From Rutpela maculata (taxonomy: Eukaryota; Arthropoda; Insecta; Coleoptera; Cerambycidae), in assembly GCA_936432065.2 (NCBI GenBank), contig OW386291.2, positions 105,589,823 through 105,653,822 on the forward strand: a DNA stretch of 64,000 nt. The letters are read 5' to 3'. The position numbers and the translations under genes are program-made. The number at the start of each line of letters is the position of its first letter. Position 1 is the first letter of the stretch. Positions 11,596 to 21,194 of the stretch are shown here, one piece after another. Below the pieces are notes generated by a model. It did not search any database and was not told the origin of the DNA. It worked only from the letters and a program-made list of their open reading frames with translations.

Positions 11596-12632
11596 GTCTT
11601 CATTGCTAGCGTCCTCAATTACAGGAGTATTATTATTCCGAGTAAGAATATCGCTGAGAATTTCAGCTGGCTTCAGAACTTTCAACAAATACCTTGCGTG
11701 GGATAGACAGTATACAATTGCGTTAACGGAAACAGAGCTGTTGGCTGCTGCTTGCACATTGCTGCAATTGTATACTATCTGCTCCATGCAAGGTATTTGT
11801 CGAAAGTTCTGAAGCCATTTCAAATTATCAGACTAAGAAGTGTCTCACCAATATAGAGTAACCTGATTCGTGAGAGGCCAGAAGACTCATGCAAAAAAGT
11901 ATGAGAGGCAAGGGAACTAACAATAAACAACCTCCCCGACTAGTGAGAGGCAAGGACACTCACGATAAACAAATACCCCATAATAAGTGGACCAAAATTG
12001 TATTGTAACCTCCACATGGTCGACCTTCGAAACTATAGTTCTTTGGTAGGCTGACTACAAACGTCATTATTGCAAAATGTTTTGCTAAATTTTTCAAAAT
12101 AAAAAAAATGTTTATGGGATGTTCTCGAAGAATGAACTCTAAGAGAAGTCTCATCAATATAGAGTAACCTGATTCGTGAGAGGCAAGAGGACTCACGCAA
12201 AAATGTCAACCCGAATTGTGAGAGGCAAGGGGACTCATAATAACCAAGCACCTCGACTAGTGAGAGGCAAATGGACTCACGACAAACAAACACCCCGACT
12301 CGTGAGAGGCAAGGGGACTCACAATAAACAGGCACCCTGACTAGTGAGAGGCACTGTAGCCTCCTCGTAGTGGACTTTGAAAACTAATTCTTTCGTAGGC
12401 TGACTACAGACGTCATCATTGCAAAACGTTCAGATTTTCAAACTAGATTTTGTTTGACAAAAAACAGTTGACATCAGAGAATTTGAAAATATCTGCATCA
12501 CACTTCTTGAAGTTTGATACTGATTTAAACGAATGGGGTGTAATGGCCGCCAGTGACCGTGGTAGTAAGATGTAGTAATGAACTGCGCCGCCCGTAGTAT
12601 GCCCATGATTATCAATTTTGAATGTGTTCTAC

Positions 12633-12802
12633 CAGGCCTGTAGCCCAGAAATAAATTGTAGAGGGTGCTTATAGGATTTCAGGGGAGGCTGACACATTTT
12701 TTAAATCACTAATTCAAATACAGCTAAAATTTTATCAGTGGGTACTAAAATTTTTACAGGGGGTGCTGAGCACCCCCTGGCACCCCCTTAGCTACAGGCC
12801 TG
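12633..12802. mobile_element. Short hAT-type element in the right arm of the palindrome
   Basis: The ends are CAGGCCTGTAGC and GCTACAGGCCTG, the same as the element at 6207-6508. The flanking 8-mers are TGTTCTAC (12625-12632) and TGTTGTAT (12803-12810), 6 of 8 identical. It is absent from the other arm, so it arrived after the palindrome formed. The interior has GGGGGTGCTGAGCACCCCC. Confidence 0.75.
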
Positions 12803-13212
12803 TGTTGTATCCTTCCGATCGCTTTGAAAATTGGATATATTTTAAAGTTGCATATAAGCATTTATATGAAAAGAAATGATGGTGTGCCTCGAGAACATCC
12901 CTTAAAAAAGATTTTTTTTTATTTTGAAAAAATTTTTTTACCACTTTTTTTCGACAAATGGACTCAATAATATTTTTCTACGTTTGTGCCATCAAAAGCC
13001 ATAACATATATTTTTTTTTTTATGAAAATCGGTTTATCCGCTCTTGAGAAAAAAAAAATTCCATTTTTCTTTTTACCCCCATAACTCCCGTAAATATGGT
13101 TTTTCAAAAATAATATTTTAGAGAATTTCATCTAACACTACTATCAACTTGTGCTCAAAATTTCCACACGATTGGTGCGGGGGCAGCTAACACATGCTTA
13201 TCCTGCTATGCC

Positions 13213-13557
13213 CTTTTCATGTATTTCGCGAGACGATATATTGGGATTTTCTTTTACAGTTTTTAAAACAATATTTTCTACAGCTTCTCTACCTGCTTTA
13301 TTATATATTTTTGCTCGAGGTTTTACAAATGATCATACCTCTTTTAAATTTTGTTGTAGCCTTTTGAATATTTTTATGTCTGGCTGTCTCTTTTCTGGAT
13401 ATCTAAAAATATTGTTTAGGCGGCAATTTTGGCACAAAGTTTTGCTGTCTATAACTTACCTATTAAAATAAAGCTTGGAAGCTAAATTTGAATCTTCTCT
13501 GTATTCTATAAAACACTTAATCATATCATATTTTTCACCATTACTAAATTGAACCAT
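13213..13557 (-). pseudogene. Mariner-like transposase, N-terminal part
   Basis: The minus-strand frame opens with ATG at 13555-13557 and reads MVQFSNGEKYDMIKCF, then a basic helical region with one stop, and later ENPNISSREIH at the point where the palindromic element cuts in. An opening of the form M-V-x-(Y/F)-x-N-x-E-K and the ...NPxxSxREI segment are typical of the N-terminal DNA-binding domain of a large insect mariner-like family. About 25 bp after the ATG side begins the right inverted repeat of the transposon. The rest of the gene is at 10415-10445 and 8774-9693. Confidence 0.7.
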
Positions 13558-13997
13558 TTTTAACAATGCTCACTCACAATTACGAATAATGAAATAGTTT
13601 ACAGGATGTTCCATTTGAAAAACACAAGTTATATCTACATCTCGAAAACTGAGGCATGCATAATTTTCTTCTTATCCATCACTCTTATTCTACATCTATT
13701 CAAAAAAGTGTCTTAAGAATGTGTCACTCGATTTTCGAATCGACACTTCTTAATTGAGATATAGAGGTCATCCAAAAATTCCAATTTTCCAAAAGGCGCT
13801 CTGTAGCTCGGTAGTCGAAAAAGATAGACGATTGCGGTTTGCACCACTGTTTGTTTCTCGAAAATCTAGCTATAGGTATTGGTTTTTGTCTATCTGCCAT
13901 AGTTTTAGAGAAAACCTCAAATCCCTTCTAATTTGGTTCACCCTGTATAGAAGCTAGATAAAGAGGCCACTAGAAATGATGAAAAAACATTTTCTTT

Positions 13998-14158
13998 TTA
14001 ATTGAACCGCTTTCAAAAAATATCGCTAAAAATGCTGAAAGAAAATTTCACCATCGCGTCGAGTCGCCTATTTTATGGAATCTTATTACCTAATATCCAT
14101 ATTGAGTCGATGTAAAAATGAACAAAAGACGAATGCAAACGTATTTATGTGGTACGAA
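13998..14158 (+). repeat. Direct repeat with 21786-21950
   Basis: Segments such as GAAAATTTCACCATCGCGTCG, TTATTACCTAATATC and AAATGAACAAAAGACGAATG correspond in order to sequence at 21786-21950. The two copies are clearly diverged. No coding sense or inverted repeats were seen, so the class is unknown. Confidence 0.5.
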
Positions 14159-14164
14159 AGTTGA

Positions 14165-14425
14165 GGTTCTCCAGTCGTCGCGTCGTGGCAGATTTCTGTT
14201 TCCCATAATATTTGGCATATTTTATGAATGATTCTCATTTTATCTTCGCCAACTAGCTTAAGAGCCTCGGTCGTGATATTATCGACCTTACTTAGCTGCT
14301 TTTCAAGTTTTTAGTTTTCGTATAGCTGCCCCCACTTCTGAGTTAAGTATTGAAAATTCTTGTTCGTAACCTCGTTGCCAGTCATCATCTCTATCACCAT
14401 ATAGGGATTGTATAATGTAATTTTT
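14165..14425 (-). pseudogene. RTE-like LINE fragment, linker and start of RT
   Basis: On the minus strand, with one stop and a frameshift, the translation includes EVGAAIRKLK, VDNITTEALKLVGEDKM and IIHKICQILWETEIC. This is the region between endonuclease and reverse transcriptase of RTE-type and related LINEs, where the pattern AI..LKN.KA.G.D.I..E.L and ...L...C..IW.TE occurs. The remainder is missing; the LTR element begins 7 bp beyond. Only a ~90-codon scrap remains. Confidence 0.6.
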
Positions 14426-14431
14426 TCTTAT

Positions 14432-14789
14432 TGTCATGTGTTTCAACCCTCTAGAGACATATAGAAAAATCTAGAACATTACAGACATCCTCTGGAACAT
14501 TGTAGAATGTGTTGGAATGTAGTGGAAAGATCCAGAACACATAACGTAGGACTATAAAAGAAGAGTAAGTGGTTGTGCACTGTGCAGTTCAGTTGAATAC
14601 AGACAGTGATTGGAGAAACATTAAGAAGTAAACAAAGTGAATTATTGAGACTTGTAATACTAGTGCAATATTAGTAAAGTGATGGTAGTAATTTGTAAGT
14701 TAATAAATTAGTGTTTAGTGTTACCCTGGTGTTATAATTTCCGAACCCACGATATAGGGTGTTTACAAAAAGGGTGTAAGCACGTAACA
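14432..14789 (+). repeat. 5' LTR of copy 1
   Basis: The 358-bp LTR begins TGTCATGTGTTTCAACCC and ends GTGTAAGCACGTAACA. A TATA-like CTATAAAAG is at 14552-14560 and an AATAAA at about 14703. Directly after it a primer-binding-site-like TTGTTGTCAGAAGCGG follows; the second copy has TTGGTGTCAGAAGCGG there, so copy 1 appears to carry a mutated G. Confidence 0.85.
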
Positions 14790-15190
14790 ATTGTTGTCAG
14801 AAGCGGAATTATAACAGAAGATTTCCGGATTGTTCGAAAAGGTTTCTGGAGTGTTCTTCTCGGGAATTAGTGGCGACACGGAGAATTGACTTTCGGGACA
14901 TTGTTTAAAGACTATTTTTGGACTCAAAACTGTGAAAAGTGTGTTTTCGGGAAAGTGACAGAGACACTAAATAAGACTTATTTGTGTTAGTTTAAGAAAA
15001 TTTCTAGAACATTCTATTTGAAAATTACTGGACATAGTGAAATTATTTCAACTGAATAGTGACCTAGACTCTAAATAAGACTCTTTCGTGCCATTTCGAG
15101 ATTTTTCTAGAAAGTTCCATTGGAAAAATCGACGAGATATTCGGATTTTCTTAACGTTATTGTGCAATAAACTTGGGTTAACTTCATTGT

Positions 15191-16390
15191 ATGCCCGTAA
15201 CAACAAGAAGTATGGCAGGAGAGAAAGAAATGAAGGACCTATTTGCGGAGTTTACAAGGATGATGGCGCAGCAACGCCAGGAAGACAAAGAGGAACAGGA
15301 AAGAAGACATCAAGAAGAAGAAAAGCGACGTCAGAAAGAAAAAGAGGATGAAGAAAGAAGACGTCAAGAAGAGAAAGACGAAGTCAGAAAAATTATGGAA
15401 AATCTGGAAATAAGACGCCAAGAAGAAAAAGAAAAACAAGAAAAACGCCAGGAAGAATTAAGGAAAATTCTGAGCGATCAAATAAAAATACAACAGGGCG
15501 CAATCATTTCTGTCAAGGAAGAACTAAAGAGTGAAGACAAAGAAGAGATAAACAAGGTAGAAGACAAAATAGGTGTAGTTGAGATAGAAGTCAGTCAGAT
15601 CAAAGGAAAGATGAGTGAGTTCGAAGGAGAAGTGGAGCGACTTAAACGACAATTAAGAGAGAAAGGAGGCCAGCTAGTAACATCATCGGGTCCTCGGTTA
15701 AAACCTCCCTCCTTTGACGGCCAAAGCTCATGGACGACCTATAAGAGACAATTCGAAGCAGCTGCATCTGCGAATAACTGGGATAACGAGGAATAGGCTA
15801 TGGCCTTAGTTCTAGCACTAATAGGTCAAGCCTCAGAGTTACTTCGGCCCATGCCAGTGGAGAAACAAAGAGATTTCAAAGTTTTAGAAGCTGCCTTGGA
15901 CTTGAGATATGGCGACCAACACCTTGCTCAGGTATACCAGGTCCAGCTAAAATCACGGACACAGAAGGCTGGAGAAAGTTTACAAGAATTCGAAGCTGCG
16001 ATGGAAAGACTGGCACACCTGGCATACCCTAGTGCTCCAAGAGAATTCCAAGAACAATTAGCCGTGGGAGCCTTTCTAGAGGCATAAGGGACGAAGAGGC
16101 CATGCGCGTTCTTAGGTTAACTCGACATCAAAGTATCGGCGAGGCTTTGGTGCGTGCCCTTGAAGTAGAGGCTGCCTTTAAAGTCACCCCGCGGTCAGAA
16201 GTGCGTGCTGTGACAGTCGAAGAGGCACATTCAGATAAAAAGAATCCGGACACTAATGACGTGCTTGAAATGTTCAGTAAATTATTGGACAAACTGGATT
16301 CTCTGGGGAAACAGGACAAACAAGAAGGTGGACGTATCCGATGCTATCAGTGCGGCAAATTAGGGCACATTAAGAGAGACTGTTGACAGC
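15191..16390 (+). pseudogene. gag: Gag-like polyprotein gene, first part
   Basis: The gene starts at ATG 15191 with a highly charged, E/K/R-rich coiled-coil region of about 130 residues. A folded segment follows that resembles the capsid-like part of Ty3/gypsy Gag (short motifs SFDGQSSWTTYKRQFEAAA, MALVLAL, DFKVLEAAL, LAHLAYPSAP). It ends in a CX2CX4HX4C zinc knuckle (CYQCGKLGHIKRDC) at about 16340-16381. Breaks: a stop at 15794-15796, loss of frame near 16086, and a stop right after the knuckle at 16384-16386. Gag packages retrotransposon RNA into particles. Copy 2 at 59979 has a longer uninterrupted version of this first part. Confidence 0.75.
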
Positions 16391-16700
16391 GAAGCCCTGA
16401 GGAGGTACATGCCGCAGTTGTCGAAGAATCATATAGGGACAAAAAGAACCTGGACACTATGGAAGTACATACAATGTTCAGTAAATTACTGGCCAAACTG
16501 GATTCTCTGGTAACACAGGTTAAGCAACAAAGCGGTGGAAGGTCAAGCCAAGGTGGGGGTATTCGATGTTATAGCTGCGGAAAACTAGGCCATGTTAGAC
16601 GAGATTGTCAACAGTGGAACCCCGAGAAGGTACAGGCCACTGGGGCGGTGCCGGCTAGAGGAAGCGATGCTCCCAGAGAAATACAGGTTTGCCAGCTTTG
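16391..16700 (+). pseudogene. Duplicated Gag zinc-knuckle module
   Basis: After the first knuckle, the segment EMFSKLLDKLDSLGKQ...zinc knuckle is repeated as TMFSKLLAKLDSLVTQVK, a glycine-rich linker, then a second knuckle (CYSCGKLGHVRRDC) at about 16567-16608. The two modules are each ~75 residues and clearly homologous, so the Gag nucleocapsid region was tandemly duplicated. Both copies of the element carry the duplication. Confidence 0.7.
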
Positions 16701-17490
16701 GAGAATCACAAGTAGTCTACCATCACAAGGCTGTGTAAGCGGAAGTAAAGAGATTCCAGAGAATTGGACAAGAGCAACTGAGTGATGAGGAAATTGGACC
16801 TATATTGCGAGCAAAGGAAAAAGGAAGCCGACCAGAATGGAAGGATGTTTCGAACAAAGGAGTAGGATTGAAGACCTTTATGGTCACAATGGGATTCATT
16901 GAGAATCTTAGACGGGCTATTGAGGAGAGCATGGGAAAGCCCGGACGGGAAGCAGGTTGCAATGCGTCTAGTGATTCCCAGGTGTCGTGTACCAGAAGTA
17001 CTCCAGGAAGCGCATAGTGAAACGTCCAGCAAACACTTTGGCGTAAACATGACGTTGAGTAAAGTATGGGAACGGTTCTATTAGGTTAAGATGTAGAGGC
17101 TTGGTGTCGAAAATGCAAGAATTGTGCTGCCAATAAGGAACCACTTTCTGTAACCAACTACACGAATGAAAATCGAGAACAACCGAAGAATGACTGAGAG
17201 CAGATTACCAAAGCTAGTGACCGAATGAAGGCTCATTATGATTGAAATGCCAATACAAGAGGATTCAAGGTGGGAGATCTGGTTTGGCTGTACAATCCAC
17301 AGTGGAAGGAATGGAGATCCCCGAAGCTTCAACCGCCTTGGGACGGACCGTACTCTGTCATTACCCAAATCAATGACGTTGTATACTGAATTCAAAGAAG
17401 GAAAAAGTCGAAGATGAAAATTGTACACTTGGATAGACTGGCGAAGTATGTGAAAGAGACTGAATTGCCTGACCGAGACCTTCAGGCTTA
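16700..17490 (+). pseudogene. Pol scraps: integrase zinc region and GPY module
   Basis: Three short pieces follow gag in different frames. The first (16805-17084) holds the region before the integrase, RAKEKGSRPEWKDVS, and then VPEVLQEAHSE...HFGVN of the HHCC zinc-binding domain. The second (about 17085-17135) carries the CxxC end of that domain. The third (about 17260-17490) carries the C-terminal module (VGDLVWLYNP, ...GPYSVIT...). The catalytic core with its DDE residues is missing, as is everything between gag and this point. A purine-rich AAGGAGGGTGC tract stands just before the 3' LTR. Confidence 0.7.
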
Positions 17491-17502
17491 AGGAGGGTGC
17501 AG

Positions 17503-17867
17503 CGTTATGTGTTTCAACCCTTTAGAGACTTATACAAAAATCTAGAACATTACAGACATCCTCTGGAACATTGTAGAATGTGGTGGAATGTAGTGGAAAG
17601 ATCCAGAACACAACCTAGGACTATAAAAGAAGAGTAAGTGGTTGTGCAGTTCAGTTGAATACAGACAGTGATTGGAGAAACATTAAGAAGTAAACAAAGT
17701 GACTGAATTATTGAGACTTGTAGTACTAGTGCAATATTAGTAAAGTGATTAATTGTTGAAATTGTAGTAATTTGTAAGTTAATAAATTAGTGTTTAGTGT
17801 TACCTGGTGTTACAATTTCCGAACCCACGATACAGGGTGTTTACAAAAAGGGTGTAACCACGTAACA
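17503..17867 (+). repeat. 3' LTR of copy 1
   Basis: The 365-bp LTR starts CGTTATGTGTTTCAACCC (first T changed) and ends GTGTAACCACGTAACA. It is very similar to the 5' LTR apart from small insertions and deletions. CTATAAAAG is at 17621-17629. Confidence 0.85.
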
Positions 17868-17966
17868 GTATTATTTTGATGCACCACAAAGATGGAAGGC
17901 AATAAATAAATTGATACACACAAATATAAAAAGAAAAGAGGGGCCAAAATATTATCATTAGTAATA

Positions 17967-18414
17967 CCACCGAGTACAGTAACTACACAGAAACGAAATC
18001 AAGCCTTCCCGCCATAACCAAATTTGTATACCCATCGCCATTTTTAAATGGTATATCAATCAACCTCACCTGACGTTTATCGTTTTAAGTTTGGATTTGT
18101 GAGTTTTATTTTCATTCATTTGGAAGGTTGAAAACATTAGCCGAGAATTAAAATTTTCATAAATGAAACCTAGTGCCTAACTCAACTGAAAATAGGCGCC
18201 GATTATATACAATTCAAGTGGTAATATTTTTCAATCCAACTCGAAATACACTGTTTTATCAGTTTATCAGTGTATTCTTAGAAATAAAGAAGAAGTAGAA
18301 ATAAAGTAACAACACATCTCTCTCAGTGTAGACACAAGGTCGCAGAAATCGAGCCATCAAAACTCAAAGGTGCCGCGAAAGCTTTCGCCTCTGTGTAGTT
18401 ACTGTACTCTGTGG
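17967..18414. mobile_element. Small inverted-repeat element, TSD TAATA
   Basis: The ends are CCACCGAGTACAGTAACTAC and the complement of CCACAGAGTACAGTAACTAC, matching for about 28 bp. TAATA flanks it at 17962-17966 and 18415-18419. The 448-bp body has no gene. It lies about 100 bp beyond the 3' end of the bZIP coding sequence. The superfamily is unknown. Confidence 0.7.
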
Positions 18415-18514
18415 TAATAGCACCAAAAGAAATATAATAAATAAATGTACTTTATTTAAATAGAATATATACATAGCCAATAAATATCACAACAAATAAA
18501 TTAAATCACAAAGA

Positions 18515-18670
18515 TTATGATATACAAATTTGTGGATCTCTTGTAGCTAACTCTAGCGCTTTCTTTTGAAGTAGCATTTGTCGTAGAGACGAAGCCTCTT
18601 CTCTTAGTGTTAGTACTTGTGCCCTTAAAATAGCATTTTCGTGTTCGAGAATGGTGGCTCTTAACGCAAT
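18515..18670 (-). CDS. bZIP transcription factor, last exon (leucine zipper)
   Basis: Minus-strand exon beginning with IALRATILEHENAILRAQ after a splice acceptor (TTTTTCTAG) at 18671-18672, and ending ...ICIS at stop TAA (18515-18517). The heptad leucines and the continuation from the upstream exon in phase 0 identify the leucine zipper, through which such proteins dimerise on DNA in the nucleus. The LRATILE(H/Q)ENAILRAQVL pattern belongs to the PAR/CES-2-related bZIP proteins of insects. AATAAA-like hexamers lie downstream near 18440-18500. Base composition is more balanced than the surroundings, as expected for a living exon. Confidence 0.85.
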   Translation of the reverse strand: MALRATILEHENAILRAQVLTLREEASSLRQMLLQKKALELATRDPQICIS

Positions 18671-18760
18671 CTAGAAAAATAAAATGTATATGCTTATTTA
18701 TAATTGTATTTATTAGAATTTATTTGGGGTAAAATAATTCAAAACTATTTTTTATTGTAC

Positions 18761-18951
18761 CTGGTCTTCCCTCATCTTTCTGGCATCTCTGGATTTCTTT
18801 GCTGCCTGGTTATTTCTTCTTCTCCGTTCAAAATATTTATCATCTTTTTGTTCGTCTGGAATTGGCTTCTTTTCTCCTCTTTGTCTCTTAAAATTCGAAT
18901 TTGAACCATATAAAGAAGAACAGGGAGAAACATTATTTGGACTTCTAGATC
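18761..18951 (-). CDS. bZIP transcription factor, basic-region exon
   Basis: The exon is bounded by acceptor TTGTTGTAG (18952-18953) and donor CAG|GTACAA (18759-18760); the 90-bp intron to the last exon is normal for insects. It encodes a serine-rich lead and then KKPIPDEQKDDKYFERRRR and NNQAAKKSRDARKMREDQ. The N-x3-A-x2-S-R signature (NNQAAKKSR) is the DNA-contacting basic region, and the extended DDKYFERR lead is seen in PAR-type and CES-2-like factors. The next exon supplies the zipper. Orthology (giant, CES-2-like or related) cannot be settled without a search, so no symbol is given. Confidence 0.88.
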
Positions 18952-19484
18952 CTACAACAAAAATTATTAAAAAAATGGGATCAGATTCAGAAATAGGTAC
19001 ACAAAAATTAAAACATGCATAAAGTCTATCTATTCTCAATTGAAAAATCGGCTTGCTTTTACCGCGGCGGTACTTTGACAGCGGCGTAGATTAAACGTCG
19101 GTGCTTTGGAACTGGCTGGACCGTCGCACAGAAGTGCTTTTATTGAAAACAGGTGTCAAAAATCGGTAACCTAGCCAATTTTTGATAGAAATTTACGAAA
19201 CTTGGTAGAGTTAAGTATTTGGATATTCTAAATTCAGTTTTTCTGCAGATTTTTTTTTTCAATATGGTGACTTCAAAATTTGGGCCAGAAAAATTAAAAT
19301 AGATGAAAAATTCAATAAAATAACCCAGCCATAAAAAAGTTCTGATCTTGGAACTTGACCCGAATAGTCCAATGTATTTTTCGACGCTGAATTCGAATCC
19401 GACCTCAGAAAAGCCCAAACACCCTCAAAATTTTGAGCTGAACTGAAAAACACCCTTCGAATAGGATAAAATCGACCCTCATAT

Positions 19485-21176
19485 ATGATGTTATTATTAG
19501 AGAGAGAACGCGAGCAGATGTCGAAATCCGCAGTACTCAGGCCTGTTGGCCCATTGTACATTCGCGACGTGAAGGATCTCTTAGAAAAGACCAGTACTCT
19601 CCACAAAGGAGAGCAGCCTGTTCCAAGGGATATCCCGTAGTTCCTCTGGATGCAAGAATTGCCTCTCGAGGAGCCTATACCTTGACGCTCCTAATGGGGC
19701 GAAACTGCATAGGATATGAGTGATGGTTTCATCCTCCACTCCACACATCCGACAAGTTGGATCATCCATCTCTCAACCTCATTGTATGTAGGTGATTGTT
19801 CAGATAACAGTGTCCTGTTATTAGGCCCACCATCCGTCTCATTTTTTCTCTATCGAGCCCAAGCAACCACTTTACGGTAGAGGCAGCTGAGGGCCCCTTT
19901 ATATGGAGCCTCGACTGCCTCATACCGGGGGGCTCGAGCCCAATAGTTATTAAACTGTGCCGCAGCCCAGTCTTGCAGTTCTGAGTGAATCAGACTCCTT
20001 GGCAGACCGAAGGCTGGCTCAGGACCCGGGAAGGGAGTTTTTGCTCCTTCTCCCGCCAGACGATCTGCTTCTTCGTTGCCCTCCACACCACTGTGTTCTG
20101 GCACCCATATGAGTTTAACCGAGTTGCGTTCACAAAGTTCGGTCAAAATGTTTCGACAGTTAAGCACCAGCCTAGAGGTCACCTTGTTTGACGCAAGGGA
20201 CCTCAGAGCCGCCTGGCTGTCGCTGCATATGTAAATATGTTTGTCTACGAAACCTCTGCTGAGATTTTCGCTTGCGCACCGTAGTATGGCATACACTTCT
20301 GCTTGGAACACACTAGGGTACCTACCAAGTGGCACCGATATACGAGCCCTTGGTTTGCATCCGTGTAGGCCTGCGCCCGTTCCCTCCTGAGTCTTGGATC
20401 CGTCTGTGTACCATTCCAGACCACCGGGACTCAGGAGATGCGTTTTGTCAGGTTCCCAGTCATATCGACTGGGAAACACGACGGTATATGGAATTGTGAA
20501 AGAGTAGATCTGACCGGTCATCACCTGATTGAGCAATAACCTGGTCCCTTACCGGTAGAGTCAGAGCCTTTGTGTGCCCTAGCCCTTGGCCCGTCATGTT
20601 CCACATTCCATTTTTGAACAGTCTGTTTGCTGCTTTCCTAGCTTCAAGCTCCACTTCAACGTGCAAGGGAGTGAGTCCAAGAATGGCCTCCATCGCAATC
20701 GTTGGAGTGGTCCTGATTGCGCCTGTTATACCTAGACACGCTAGCCTTTGAACTTGGCATAGGCGAGCCCTGATTGTGGAGCGCTCTAGGGAGCGCCACC
20801 ACACCAGTGCCGCGTATGTAATGAGGGGTTTTACCATAACAGTGTAAGCCTAGAGAGTAGTCTTTGGACTTATACCCCACTTAAGACCGAAGATGCGCTT
20901 GCACATCCATAAAGATGCGCACGCTTTACTCGTTTGAATTTCCACGTGGTCCTTCCATAACAGTTTGGAATCCAAGGTTACCCCTAGATATCTCACTGTG
21001 CGGGAAAGACACAAACGTGTGCCCATGAGAGAAGGAAGCGGGATATCGCTTACTTTTCTCCTTTTAGTGAACAGCATTAGCTCTGTTTTGCCAGGGTTGG
21101 CAGAGAGCCCGTGTCTGTTGCACCATTCCTGAACTATGTTGAGAGCCCTTTGCATGAGCCCTGCAATAGTCTTTTC
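19485..21176 (-). pseudogene. 5'-truncated LINE: RT thumb, RNase H and zinc knuckle
   Basis: Minus-strand pieces in order are: the end of a reverse transcriptase (NPGKTELMLF, TVRYLGVTLDSKLLWKDHV, about 20850-21155; ITYAALVWW and LQVQRLACLGITGAI-like segments, 20640-20837); an RNase H domain with all four acidic residues (WYTDGSK, AEVYAIL, CSDSQAAL, NEEADRLA; 19850-20430); and a terminal knuckle (CRMCGVEDETITHILC; about 19690-19769). RNase H plus a C-terminal knuckle points to the I/LOA/R1-like LINEs. It lacks the 5' part of RT and the endonuclease. The 3' end may be at the TAATAATAAC near 19490. It lies inside the bZIP intron. Confidence 0.8.
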
Positions 21177-21194
21177 TCATATGTGATGTACAAT

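Larger units (their letters stand above)
10446..13212. mobile_element. 2.8 kb near-perfect palindromic element with minisatellites
   Basis: The left arm starts GGACATAGCAGGATAAGCATG and the right arm ends with its complement. The arms run to a ~35 bp loop at about 11727-11762, flanked by ACAGTATACAATTG and CAATTGTATACTATC. Each arm holds two ~300-bp units. Each unit has a TTTTGCAATGATGACG segment and a GGAGGTTACA segment, followed by minirepeats of about 42 bp built on TTGCCTCTCACTAGTCG and TGTGAGTCCCC. The right arm also holds a 170-bp hAT-type insert that the left arm lacks. It interrupts the mariner-like helix-turn-helix, so it is mobile. No coding sequence was recognised; it resembles fold-back elements. 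Confidence 0.75.
3302..13947 (-). mobile_element. Mariner-like DNA transposon split by nested insertions
   Basis: Both ends are TA-CAG...CTG-TA. The right inverted repeat is 13583-13947; the left is 3302-3586 plus 8537-8611, and the two match nearly throughout their ~360 bp (from TACAGGGTGAACCAAATTAG-like ends to TATTTCATTATTCG). Between them lies a minus-strand transposase in pieces (13213-13557, 10415-10445, 8774-9693). Removing the insertions (3587-8536, the repeat at 9690-10411 and the palindrome at 10446-13212) leaves an element of about 2.1 kb, a normal size for this superfamily. Long inverted repeats of several hundred bp are less common but known among Tc1/mariner relatives. Confidence 0.75.
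14432..17867 (+). mobile_element. Ty3-type LTR retrotransposon, internally deleted, copy 1
   Basis: The two LTRs (14432-14789 and 17503-17867) start TG/CG..TTATGTG or TGTCATGTG and end GTAACA. The interior holds a gag-like gene with two zinc knuckles and then only scraps of pol: the integrase zinc-binding region and the C-terminal GPY module. Protease, reverse transcriptase, RNase H and the integrase core are absent. The second copy (59220-62768) lacks the same parts, so the deletions predate transposition and the family must have moved with proteins supplied by another element. No exact target duplication was found (CTTAT left, GTATT right). Confidence 0.85.

Noticed and set aside
11099..12355. 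CRISPR-like array from the regularly spaced minirepeats
   Set aside because: The 42-bp units are contiguous and diverged, are mirrored in both arms of a palindrome, and the DNA is eukaryotic.
15239..15439. Phe-rich open frame opposite the gag coiled-coil
   Set aside because: It is the mirror of the E/K-rich gag codons on the other strand; the composition is fully explained by that.
14432..17867. Endogenous retrovirus with an envelope gene
   Set aside because: The interior has gag and integrase scraps only; no envelope-like frame is present, and the short interior is explained by deletions.
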